Shown here one piece after another: positions 57,601-64,000 of a stretch of 64,000 nucleotides of DNA (within the stretch, counting starts at the first letter, position 1; each line of letters opens with the position of its first letter). The stretch spans positions 3,224,001 through 3,288,000 of the forward strand of contig NZ_CP021323.1 in the NCBI RefSeq assembly GCF_002155145.1, in the 5' to 3' direction. The notes beneath the pieces are model-generated. The model did not search any database. It was given only the letters and a program-made list of their open reading frames with translations, and had not been told where the DNA came from. Source of the stretch: Kushneria konosiri. GTDB taxonomy: Bacteria; Pseudomonadota; Gammaproteobacteria; Pseudomonadales; Halomonadaceae. Made by a program: the position numbers and the translations under genes.

Positions 57601-57915
57601 GGCCTGATCAGGATTGGTTCCAATCCTGAAATAGACCTGCATGCTCATCTGTCCACTGTCGGCACTGGTGGACGTGATGTAGATCATGTTCTGGACGCCG
57701 TTGATCTCCTCGGTAAGCGTGGAGGCCACCGTATCCGACAGCGTCTGAGCATCAGCACCGGGAAAGCTTGCGCTGACGGAAACGCTGGGCGGTACAACCT
57801 GCGGATACTGCTCGACCGCCAACCCTCTGACCGACATGAACCCGATCAACGTAATAATGATCGAGATAACGGTCGCAAAGATTGGCCGATTGATGAAAAA
57901 GCTCGATATATTCAT
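54688..57915 (-). CDS. acrB: RND multidrug efflux permease, AcrB/MexB type
   Basis: Proton-driven inner-membrane pump of a tripartite efflux system, 1075 aa (E. coli AcrB 1049). Start MNISSFFINRPIFATVISIIITLIG, HAE1-family. The proton-relay acids are in GIVVDDAIVVIENIERI (TM4), the lysine in VVGLAAKNAILIVEFAQ (TM10), and the porter and docking domains are complete. The last 40 residues are a polar tail. Nine bp separate acrA and acrB. No outer-membrane channel gene is in the window. Confidence 0.96.
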   Translation of the reverse strand: MNISSFFINRPIFATVISIIITLIGFMSVRGLAVEQYPQVVPPSVSVSASFPGADAQTLSDTVASTLTEEINGVQNMIYITSTSADSGQMSMQVYFRIGTNPDQATIDVNNRVQRALSQLPSEVQTQGVTVEQQSSSILLFLALYSPNDEYDRLFLNNYANINILDEIRRLPGVGNAEVLGNQNFAMRIWINPDKLAQYDLTPAEVSSAIRSQNTVVSAGKLNGAPQRNPGAYTYTVTTQGRLESAEQFRNIILRTNEDGSSLKLSDVARVELGSSSYGVIGRVNGAPIAPIAIYQQPGANALDVAEEVKATLADMKTRFPAGLDYVIPYDTTLFIDASIESVTHTFIEALILVAIIVFVFLQNWRSTLVAMSVVPISVVGTFGGMYLLDFSINLLSLFGMILAIGIVVDDAIVVIENIERILEEEPDITPLNAAFKAMKEVTGPVLATSFIMAAVFIPVAFISGMTGQMYRQFALTIAISVGISALVALSFTPAISAIFIKRHKDGNEPGWLRAIKKPFVWFNKGFNKVTNVFLACVGFLIRHVIITLALFIGCGVLSWWLYSQLPQGLIPTTDQGIVISAVSLPDGSSVERTDEYMQKLSKQLEGIDAVDYVTSIPGYDLVSGAANTAKGTMFISMKPWSQRDVTADQLIGTVMQKGASIPGGKAMAFNLPPIIGLSPTGGLTGYLQSLGGAGPQELYKATLKIMQAANKDPAIAQAFSTLNTSVPTYHIEVDRQKAQSLGVNLSDLNTTLSSTFGTSFVNYFTRQSRNFQVYLQSEDEFRKSPEDLNKVYVRGGDGQRVPLSTLVTMTRQQAPTTLDRYNVYPAAKFQIAAAPGYSNGQAMDVVKRIVQEELGSEYSMGWTGEAYQQENAGDAATIAIVFGIIMVFLILAAQYESWTLPLAVIAAVPFAFLGSVLAVWLRHFDTSVYLQVGLLVVVGLAAKNAILIVEFAQQQRTREGLSIVEAATHAAQQRFRPIVMTSLAFIGGTLPLALASGASEASRHHIGTPVVGGMITITILASLFVPATYVFIMQASQWASRKLGIGQQQKEEQGNTVEASTGRSTSASDDDHRS

Positions 57916-57924
57916 CGACTCGGC

Positions 57925-59208
57925 TTACCCCTGGTTGTTGCTGCGCTCGTCAGCAGTGGTCTGTTGAGATTCACCGCTGACGCTGGTGCCCTGACCCGGA
58001 GTCTTGCTGGCACCGTTTGCATCCATGCCGGAGGGATCTCCCGGGTTTACATCAGCATTGCCATCAAAGGGCTGCGGATCGACTTGATCACCGGCAGAGA
58101 GGCTGCCAATGGCGCTGACCACGACCCGCTCACCAGACTTGAGCCCTTCAGAAACGATCACCCAGCCACGTGACTGTTCACCCATGGTGATAAAGCGACT
58201 CTGAACCTTGTTGTCATCGTCAAGCACATAGACCTGCGGCCCCTTGAGACCTTCCGTAACGGCCACTTCCGGTACGGCCAGCACATGAAAGCGCATCAGA
58301 TTTTCAAGCTGGACTCGTACAAACTGACCCGGCAGGAAAAGCCCCTGCGGGTTGGCAAAGATGGCTCTGGCCTGAACGGTACTGGTGGATTCATCCACGC
58401 GAGACCCTAAAAAGTCCAGATCTCCCTTGAGGGTGGTATCGGTAGTGCCACTGTCACCAGCATAGGGAAAATCAAGTGCCACATTGACGCCCGGCGCGTT
58501 TTCCATCTGGCGCTGACGACGCAGGGCAAAGGCATCTTCCTGAGGCAGTGAGAAGCGCACCTCAAGCGGGTCTACGGGCGTGATCTCGGCAAGCTCGGTC
58601 TGTACCGGTACATAGTTGCCGACATTGACTTCATTGAGACTGACCTGGCCACCGACCGGGGCGGTGACATCGGTATAGTTCAGATCGATCTGCGCACTAT
58701 CAAGGGCAGCCTTTGCCTGAGCGACAGCGGCTTTGGTCGTTTCACGCCTGTTGAGCGCCTGGTCTCGCTGCTGCTGACTGATCGAGCCATTCTGATAGAG
58801 TCGCTGATAGCGCACATAATCACGCTGAGCTTCATTGTAGTTGGCTCGGGCACTTTGCAGGTCCGCTCGGGATTGCTCAACGGCGGCCTTGTAAGGGGCC
58901 TTTTCAATGGTAAATAAAGGATCGCCCTTCTCAACGATATCACCAGCCTTATAGTGCTGGGATTCGAGGTAGCCATCTACACGCGCCACGATATCGACGG
59001 ACTGGTCGCTGCGTACCATGGCAGGATAGGTCTTGTTCATTTCAAGATCGAAGGGGCTCAGTGTCTGCACCTGCGCCTCTCTGGGTGGCTTTTCCTGTTG
59101 CTGGCCGCTGCTCTGGTTTTCTTCACTTCCACCACATGCTGTGAGCAGCAAGGAAAAGACACCCACCAGCCCCCATCCCTGAATCCTTCTGGCAAGGTTC
59201 TGATTCAT
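57925..59208 (-). CDS. acrA: RND efflux periplasmic adaptor lipoprotein, AcrA/MexA type
   Basis: 427-aa membrane-fusion lipoprotein. Signal with lipobox LTAC and Cys25. ARVDGYLESQHYKAGDIVEKGDPLF is the lipoyl-like half motif, followed by an alpha-hairpin (about 100-165) with NGSISQQQRDQALN and the beta-barrel/membrane-proximal domains. The last 45 residues, rich in Gly, Asp, Gln and Asn, are an unusual polar tail. It is the first gene of the pump operon. A dyad resembling AcrR/TtgR-type operators lies about 95-122 bp upstream. Confidence 0.95.
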   Translation of the reverse strand: MNQNLARRIQGWGLVGVFSLLLTACGGSEENQSSGQQQEKPPREAQVQTLSPFDLEMNKTYPAMVRSDQSVDIVARVDGYLESQHYKAGDIVEKGDPLFTIEKAPYKAAVEQSRADLQSARANYNEAQRDYVRYQRLYQNGSISQQQRDQALNRRETTKAAVAQAKAALDSAQIDLNYTDVTAPVGGQVSLNEVNVGNYVPVQTELAEITPVDPLEVRFSLPQEDAFALRRQRQMENAPGVNVALDFPYAGDSGTTDTTLKGDLDFLGSRVDESTSTVQARAIFANPQGLFLPGQFVRVQLENLMRFHVLAVPEVAVTEGLKGPQVYVLDDDNKVQSRFITMGEQSRGWVIVSEGLKSGERVVVSAIGSLSAGDQVDPQPFDGNADVNPGDPSGMDANGASKTPGQGTSVSGESQQTTADERSNNQG

Positions 59209-59302
59209 TTAGCAATTTCCGTCTTTATATGGTTGTCAGCGCGCATTTCTACCAAGGCATGCTCAATACAGGCGCCGCTGGATCAAGGAGAATGAAAGCC
59301 AG

Positions 59303-59330
59303 TTTAGATGCATTCCTGTATGTATGTAAA
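59303..59330 (-). promoter_or_regulatory. TetR (AcrR/TtgR)-like operator and likely acrAB promoter
   Basis: A 28-bp imperfect dyad. On the minus strand the left half TTTACATACATAC and right half GAATGCATCTAAA (reverse complement TTTAGATGCATTC) match at 10 of 13 positions. This resembles E. coli AcrR sites (TACATACATT and its complement). TTTACA can serve as -35, with TAAACT about 18 nt further as a weak -10. It lies 95-122 bp upstream of the acrA start. Confidence 0.55.
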
Positions 59331-59501
59331 TTCACGTTGAGACACATTGTGCCCTGCCGACGCCCAACCTGCGTGAAGAGCACCCCTGCTCTAGTGGAAA
59401 TGATCACTTCTTCGACGCTTGCTGGCCACATTAAACGGCCGCGCTTATAGAAAGTAGCCTTGTTATCCTGTTTCGTTCGATGTCAGCTCGAAAATAATGC
59501 A

Positions 59502-59530
59502 ATGAAAAAACCCCGCCTGAGCGGGGTTTT
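59502..59530 (-). terminator. Rho-independent terminator after the AraC-family gene
   Basis: On the minus strand AAAACCCCGC pairs with GCGGGGTTTT (loop TCAG) and continues into Ts. It separates the regulator gene from the pump operon. Confidence 0.9.
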
Positions 59531-59555
59531 CAAGTGTCATGCCAAATCAATAGTG

Positions 59556-60386
59556 TCAGTCGAGCGGCACACGCAGCTCAAGACTCTTCATGCCGGCATC
59601 ACGCATGCCTTCATGATAAATCACGCGAGAGTGATCAACACGAATCTGTTCATTGTGTTCCTGCGCCCAGCGAATCGCCATGTGCTTGAAACACTGCTCA
59701 CGGTCCTTTTCACTGCCGAGTGTCGCACTCATCGAACGACCGGCGGGAACAGTTACCCAGCGAAGCGGAAGCGGCGGATTCCATGTGGCCCGCTTTGTCA
59801 TGCGATAGCCCACATCCTTGCGCATACGGTGCGCCGGTGTGATGTTCGGATCATCGTAATAGAAGCAGACAGATTCAACGATGGATTCCTTGGCGTGCTG
59901 AGGGCACATGGCCAGCAGCATCTGGCGCAGGCTCTCTTCGCTGTTCTTGTCTACGCCAAAGGAGCGCATGACCAGAAAATGCTCTTCATCATGCTCGATC
60001 ACATTGACCGGTGTGGCGTCATCACGCACCAGGCCGTTGGTGGCAATTTCCATGCGCATGCTTTCACGGTAACCACGGGGCGAACTGCCAAAGTGGCGAC
60101 GGAAAACACGGCTAAAGGCGGCGTGATCCTGATAACCACATTCCAGTGCGACTTCCATGATCGACTTGCGGGTATAAATCAGCAGCATGGCCGCCCGGTC
60201 AAGACGAATGGCTGCATGATAATCAGTGGGCGTTACGCCAAAGGATTGCTTGAATTTACGCCTCAGATGCGAGCAGGACAGACCAACCTGCTGGGCAACC
60301 AGCGTCATGGGCATCAAGATATTGGTGTGCTCGTGAAGAATGACTTCAGTCGCGGCAACGTCAAATTCTCTGCTATCCATCATCAT
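59556..60386 (-). CDS. AraC-family regulator with C-terminal GyrI-like domain, Rob-like
   Basis: 276 aa. Two helix-turn-helix motifs occupy about residues 10-105 (VAQQVGLSCSHLRRKFKQSFG and VALECGYQDHAAFSRVFRRHFG, with SPRGYR), and a GyrI-like small-molecule domain fills the remainder, ending in LELRVPLD. This N-DNA-binding, C-effector order is that of Rob and of several efflux regulators. The ATG at 60386 is preferred to 60392 because GAGG lies 8 nt before it. Position beside acrAB suggests it controls the pump, but it has its own terminator, and this is inference. Confidence 0.9.
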   Translation of the reverse strand: MMMDSREFDVAATEVILHEHTNILMPMTLVAQQVGLSCSHLRRKFKQSFGVTPTDYHAAIRLDRAAMLLIYTRKSIMEVALECGYQDHAAFSRVFRRHFGSSPRGYRESMRMEIATNGLVRDDATPVNVIEHDEEHFLVMRSFGVDKNSEESLRQMLLAMCPQHAKESIVESVCFYYDDPNITPAHRMRKDVGYRMTKRATWNPPLPLRWVTVPAGRSMSATLGSEKDREQCFKHMAIRWAQEHNEQIRVDHSRVIYHEGMRDAGMKSLELRVPLD

Positions 60387-60392
60387 ATCCAT

Positions 60393-61142
60393 TCCCTCGG
60401 CAATAACGCTTGATATATGGCACGACGCATCTGTGCGTCAGAATCATCAAACTGGAAAGCGAAGCGCTTGCGGCAACAGGGCCTTTTTTGCGGCATCGAT
60501 TTCTTCAGTTCAGTAATCTTTTTTCAGGGAGGCGCAAATATTGTCTCGAGCTCGGTGCTGCATAACCTGCTGTCTGCGTGACGACAATATTTCAGTGCTG
60601 ACTCGCTGAAAGTTGTACGCAGAATAAGGGAAGGGTTGATCAAGTAAAGTATGAAACTGTCAAAGATTATTAAAATCGCGCTTTGATACATTAACTGTGC
60701 AGTTAAAAGCTAAACTCTCAAGAACCAGTAAATATAATAAAAAAAATATTTAACTATTAATTTAATAATACCGAAAAATGAAATTAGCATTAGATTTCTA
60801 ATACAGATGCGCAAATAGGCCCTGTTTGACCAACCTTTTTCAGCACCCGCCCACCGAAGAGATCAAGACTGGACAGCCATAGGAATGACAATAGTGTGAA
60901 TCAAAAAAGGCATATCAATGACATACCCATCCTTTGATCATACGCACTTTCGAAAGCTGCAAGCCCTTGATTGCAATGAAATGTTTCCTTAGGTAACAGC
61001 TTGCGCAGACCCAATTTTCCTTATTCACGATGGCAATGGGATGTGAAAAACATCAATTTTTTTGATAACCAAACCTACCCGTTTCGCGACACTTTTTTGC
61101 CACCATATCTTTCCGCCTGGTTTTCCTCAGGCAATTCCAAAA
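60393..61142. other. 750-bp gene-free, AT-rich region
   Basis: No frame of credible length or family. From about 60703 to 60810 it is very AT-rich (runs of A and TTAATAAT), unlike its surroundings. Holds a 10-bp inverted repeat at 60536-60592, TCAAAG/CTTTGA arms at 60660-60686, and a possible 24-codon frame at 60918-60992 with AAAAGG 7 nt before the ATG, which I do not call as a gene. Confidence 0.5.
60536..60592. repeat. Separated 10-bp inverted repeat upstream of the AraC-family gene
   Basis: AAATATTGTC (60536-60545) is the exact reverse complement of GACAATATTT (60583-60592), 37 bp apart. It lies 150-206 bp upstream of the regulator start and could be a paired operator. Confidence 0.4.
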
Positions 61143-61169
61143 ACAAAAAAGGCGCCTTTAAAGGCGCCT
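61143..61169 (-). terminator. Rho-independent terminator after fliA
   Basis: On the minus strand AGGCGCC and GGCGCCT flank TTTAAA and are followed by Ts, 37 bp past the fliA stop. Confidence 0.88.
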
Positions 61170-61205
61170 GAACACATATGGTTGACTTGACAGAATCAAA
61201 AACCA

Positions 61206-61922
61206 TCAATCATCGCTGGATACCAATGCAGCCCGAAGTCTGGCTACTGCCTGCCCATGAAGCTGACATACACGTGATTCACTAACGCCCATGACCGCTC
61301 CGATTTCCTTGAGATTCAGCTCTTCCTGATAGTAAAGCGCCATCATCAGCTTTTCCCGCTCGGGCAGAGCCTCGATCGCCGCCATCAGTTCATGGCGCTC
61401 AGCGCCTGCAATCCATACATCATGGGGATCAAGCGAGGATTCGACATCTTCAGATAGACGTGAGGCTTCCGCTTCATCAGAGCTTGCATCCTCATAGGTC
61501 ATCAAGAAGCCATTATTGGTATCGCTTAGTACCTGCTGATACTCACGCAGTTCGATACCCAGCTCGGAGGCGACCTCACGCTCGGTGGGCGCCCGCCCAT
61601 CTCTCTGCTCAAGCTTCCAGATGGCCCGATCAATATCCCGCGCACTGCGCCTGACGCTGCGCGGCAGCCAGTCGCGGGATCGAAGCTCATCAATCATCGC
61701 ACCACGAACCCGCTGTGAGGCATAGGTCGAGAAGGCTGCCCCCTGATCGGCATCAAAGCGCTTGAAGGCGTCCAGAAGCCCCAGCATACCTGCCTGTATC
61801 AGATCATCCAGCTCCACACTGGCCGGCAGACGAACCTGCATCGAAAGTGCCTGACGTCGAACCAGTGGCATATAGTCGTCCAGCAGCTGCTTCTGATCGA
61901 TCCTGCCTTGAGCCGTATACAT
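61206..61922 (-). CDS. fliA: Flagellar sigma factor 28
   Basis: RNA polymerase sigma factor for late flagellar and chemotaxis genes, 238 aa against 239 in E. coli. Region 2 contains LPASVELDDLIQAGMLGLLDA and FSTYASQRVRGAMIDELRSRDW; region 4 has LPEREKLMMALYYQEELNLKEIG and ESRVCQLHGQA. The start is the ATG at 61922 (MYTAQGR), with AGGA 7 nt upstream; a second ATG at 61928 is too close to AGGA and the frame further upstream, to 62246, has no sigma resemblance. It stands alone here, next to fliC, not in a flagellar operon. Confidence 0.97.
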   Translation of the reverse strand: MYTAQGRIDQKQLLDDYMPLVRRQALSMQVRLPASVELDDLIQAGMLGLLDAFKRFDADQGAAFSTYASQRVRGAMIDELRSRDWLPRSVRRSARDIDRAIWKLEQRDGRAPTEREVASELGIELREYQQVLSDTNNGFLMTYEDASSDEAEASRLSEDVESSLDPHDVWIAGAERHELMAAIEALPEREKLMMALYYQEELNLKEIGAVMGVSESRVCQLHGQAVARLRAALVSSDD

Positions 61923-62307
61923 GCCCATATCCTGAAATCCGTTTGATGAGGGGGCACACGATGCGCCCAGCCTGTCTTGTGAACACATTATTGACAGGAC
62001 AAGGTAAAAACGATCGGGAAAAGAGCCATAAAAAGTACGGCTTTCTTTAGGGATTGGCGTTATGGCGCCACTACCGTGACAGCGTTCAGGGCATGTTTTC
62101 AGCCAGCCCGATGCCCTTCTACGCTGAAACAAACCTATCAACACAGTTAGAAATTCACGCCCATCAAGGGCGCCATTCGTCCACTTCATCATAAAAAACC
62201 TCGAGACCAACAATAAATCTCGATTTAAATAACTATTAACGATCAACCATATAGCGCCATATTCAGAACCTTAAAACTGTTTTACTCAAAATAAAAGCGT
62301 CGAGCAC

Positions 62308-62334
62308 TAAAGCGATTTTTCTCTGCGTCGTTAA
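62308..62334 (+). promoter_or_regulatory. Weak third sigma-28-like element
   Basis: TAAA, 15 nt, then GTCGTTAA. The spacer is canonical but two bases of the GCCGATAA half differ. Downstream bases (TGCAAGCA, CGGCTCAA) recall the leader of the proximal promoter unit. Confidence 0.3.
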
Positions 62335-62436
62335 TGAGCCTGCAAGCACGATGAACGGCTCAAGACAGCGTGCAGGGACAAGTGGCTCATCGTAGTAATC
62401 ACCTCACCGTAAAGAAGGAAAACCTTCTCGAGCAGC

Positions 62437-62464
62437 TAAAGAAAGTATCACGCAGTACCGATAA
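62437..62464 (+). promoter_or_regulatory. Distal sigma-28-like promoter of fliC
   Basis: TAAAG, 16 nt from TAAA, then ACCGATAA. The -10 half differs from GCCGATAA in one base. It lies in the first copy of the duplicated unit. Confidence 0.65.
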
Positions 62465-62554
62465 CTGAAGCACGCGGCAAATACCGCAGGAAAGATGGGT
62501 AGCTCAGGACTTGAACCACTTCCGCAGGAAGAGAAAAAAGCCTCCTGAAGCGCC

Positions 62555-62582
62555 TAAAGAAACGAACACGCAGTACCGATAA
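62555..62582 (+). promoter_or_regulatory. Proximal sigma-28-like promoter of fliC
   Basis: TAAAG, 16 nt from TAAA, then ACCGATAA, the same form as the distal copy. It would give a leader of about 65-75 nt that begins with the hairpin GCGGCA/TGCCGC (62592-62605). Confidence 0.7.
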
Positions 62583-62659
62583 TGCAAGCAGGCGGCAGAT
62601 GCCGCGACATACGGCTCAAAGAGTCGCTTCCTTTTAAAGACATATAGGAAATCGCACAC

Positions 62660-63793
62660 ATGGCAATGGTCATCAACACAAATGCTCTGTCGCTCAACGC
62701 CCAGAACAACCTGAACAAGTCCCAGCAGTCCCTGAACACCGCTATCGAGCGCCTGTCTTCAGGTTCGCGCATCAACAGTGCCAAGGACGATGCCGCAGGT
62801 CTGGCCATCTCCAATCGCATGAACGCCCAGGTCACCGGCCTGAACCAGGCCAACCGCAACGCCAACGACGGTATCTCCGTTGCGCAGACCGCTGAAGGCG
62901 CGCTGAGTCAGGTGACCGACAACCTGCAGCGTATTCGTGAGCTGACCGTCCAGTCCCAGAACGAAGTACTGAGTGACAGCGACCGCGGCTCCCTTCAAAA
63001 GGAGATCGGCCAGCGTCTGGAAGAAATTCAGCGTATTTCCGAGCAGACCCAGTTCAACGGCAAGAACCTGCTCGACGGTAGCAATAACACCATGAAGATT
63101 CAGGTCGGTGCCAACGACGGTCAGACCATCGACCTGAACATGGTCAGCGTTTCTACCGGTGCTACTGGTCTTAACGTTGACAAATTTAATGTCGACGGCT
63201 TTGCAGCTACTCCAACAGCTCCTACAACAGTAAAAGCCGGCAATGGTAGCGACATTACGATTGGCACTACTGCAAGCACTACAGAGGCCGACCCAAGTTT
63301 TGCCAAGAAAGATACAAACGAAACTACTGTCGACCTGACCGGCGCAACTCTTGTAAAAGATGGGGACAACTATTACGCCCAAGTCGGCACTGGTCCTACT
63401 GCAAAGTTCTACGCTGCTGACGTAAAAGCAACCGAAGGTAATGGTGTCGCTAGTGATCCCAATGAAAATGCTTCCATAAGTGTTACTGTTGATACCAACA
63501 GGGAAATTACACAAATTACTGCTGATCCGTTGGCCACCATTGACAAGGCACTGGCCTCTATCGACGATGCTCGCAGCACACTGGGTGCGCAGCAGAACCG
63601 TCTGCAGTCGACCATCGAAGGCAACTCGACTACGTCGACCAACCTGTCTGCCGCCATGTCACAGATCAAGGACGCCGACTACGCGACCGAAGTCTCCAAC
63701 ATGTCCAAGGCCCAGATCCTGCAGCAGGCCGGTACGTCGGTGCTGGCACAGGCCAACCAGACCACTCAGGGCGTTATGTCCCTGCTGCGTTAA
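62660..63793 (+). CDS. fliC: Flagellin
   Basis: Filament subunit, 377 aa. Conserved D0/D1 N-domain (INTNALSLNAQNNLNKSQ, the ERLSSGSRINSAKDDAAGLAI stretch) to about residue 165 and C-domain from about 285 (IDDARSTLGAQQNRLQSTI, then ending QTTQGVMSLLR). The central variable domain (about 165-285) is rich in Thr/Ala and has lower GC and different codon use from the ends, as in many flagellins. AGGAA lies 10-11 nt before the ATG. It follows the sigma-28-like promoters and ends in a terminator. Confidence 0.97.
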   Translation: MAMVINTNALSLNAQNNLNKSQQSLNTAIERLSSGSRINSAKDDAAGLAISNRMNAQVTGLNQANRNANDGISVAQTAEGALSQVTDNLQRIRELTVQSQNEVLSDSDRGSLQKEIGQRLEEIQRISEQTQFNGKNLLDGSNNTMKIQVGANDGQTIDLNMVSVSTGATGLNVDKFNVDGFAATPTAPTTVKAGNGSDITIGTTASTTEADPSFAKKDTNETTVDLTGATLVKDGDNYYAQVGTGPTAKFYAADVKATEGNGVASDPNENASISVTVDTNREITQITADPLATIDKALASIDDARSTLGAQQNRLQSTIEGNSTTSTNLSAAMSQIKDADYATEVSNMSKAQILQQAGTSVLAQANQTTQGVMSLLR

Positions 63794-63830
63794 TCGCAGA
63801 TCGGTTGAAGGCATCAGAGTCAACAGCATC

Positions 63831-63857
63831 AGGGGCGCCTTCGGGCGCCCTTTCTTG
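63831..63857 (+). terminator. Rho-independent terminator after fliC
   Basis: AGGGGCGCC pairs with GGCGCCCTTT around TTCG and is followed by a T-rich stretch. Confidence 0.85.
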
Positions 63858-64000
63858 TGTTCTGCCTGGTCTCAGCAAGGATTGGTGCTGACAGCGTGAC
63901 TTTCCCCTTCCCTCTTTTTACGACCTGCTTATTGCCGGCAAGCATCGTGATCCATCCGCTTTTCAAGCAATATCAGCAAAACCTTTCGTTGGAACTAAAG
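63858..64000. other. Right edge of window, no gene recognised
   Basis: The last 143 bp downstream of the fliC terminator show no start of a recognisable gene on either strand. Confidence 0.5.

Larger units (their letters stand above)
62433..62609 (+). repeat. Imperfect direct repeat duplicating the fliC promoter and leader start
   Basis: Positions 62433-62491 and 62551-62609 align without gaps over 59 nt with mostly identical bases: TAAAGAAA, CACGCAGTACCGATAA, AGCA, GCGGCA, then CCGC. The unit period is 118 bp. Each copy has the same promoter and hairpin. Confidence 0.8.
61923..62659. other. 737-bp region between fliA and fliC holding fliC promoters
   Basis: No coding frame. It carries at least two sigma-28-like promoters in a duplicated unit and the fliC leader (listed separately). 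Around 62410-62427 GAAGG and CCTTC form a small hairpin. The fliA promoter was not recognised. Confidence 0.6.

Noticed and set aside
60918-60992. 24-codon frame MTYPSF... in the AT-rich gap
   Set aside because: The AAAAGG spacing is good, but the length is too short to distinguish from chance without expression or conservation data. Kept only as a note.
61923-62246. N-terminal extension of the FliA frame to 346 aa
   Set aside because: FliA homology and AGGA place the start at 61922; the upstream codons show no sigma-factor features.

Overview
The window is ordinary chromosome from a free-living, flagellated gammaproteobacterium. The thrS-infC-rpmI-rplT-pheST-ihfA block, RF3, PpnN, a YfcL-like protein, MscL, FliA and an AcrAB-type pump all fit that class. 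Moderately high GC, several sodium- or TRAP-type organic-solute carriers and overall protein style suggest a halophilic or marine lineage such as Halomonadaceae (Halomonas/Kushneria). That is an inference from protein style, not a measured placement. I see no rRNA, tRNA, CRISPR array, insertion sequence, integrase or prophage.

Layout. 1-8.5 kb: repair and housekeeping (partial cardiolipin synthase, endonuclease VIII, UvrB, an OsmC-like protein with a cysteine-less HMA domain, YgfZ, MscL with a zinc-ribbon tail, RF3, and a tiny proline-rich protein). 8.9-14.5 kb: a RegB/RegA redox two-component pair, an inositol-monophosphatase-like enzyme, a Kef-type antiporter and a fructosamine-kinase-like protein. 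14.5-19.4 kb: an MFS carrier divergent from a tightly overlapping cassette of lysophospholipid acyltransferase, degenerate LytM lipoprotein, GT4 glycosyltransferase and PAP2 phosphatase. 19.8-24 kb: a TRAP transporter with two paralogous binding proteins. 24-30.4 kb: glycine cleavage split into an AGCS symporter plus gcvT on one strand and gcvH-gcvP on the other. 30.4-34.1 kb: a LysR regulator, a YfcL-like protein, PpnN, a flavodoxin and a small membrane protein. 34.2-41.4 kb: the translation cluster. 41.6-45.9 kb: envelope genes (OmpA-like lipoprotein, DUF2489-like protein, glycosyltransferase, GalE). 46-49 kb: DASS and GltS carriers. 49.3-54.5 kb: an MCP, guanine deaminase, xanthine/uracil permease and a divergent HIUase-like protein. 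54.7-60.4 kb: an RND efflux pair and a Rob-like AraC regulator. 61.2-63.9 kb: FliA and flagellin.

How the genes fit together. The AGCS symporter probably brings in glycine or alanine for the P/H/T cleavage proteins. GuaD and the NCS2 permease form a purine-salvage pair. FliA probably reads the duplicated sigma-28-like promoters before fliC, and perhaps one before the MCP gene. The acyltransferase, PAP2 and GT4 enzymes could make and glycosylate diacylglycerol.

The points most worth a second look are: a probable ATC start codon for infC; a duplicated promoter/leader unit before fliC with a conserved hairpin; an AcrR/TtgR-like dyad before acrA with no acrR nearby; the HIUase homologue lacking key catalytic residues; the MscL zinc ribbon; and the candidate glycolipid cassette. 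Nothing in the window is clearly a new defence or mobile system.
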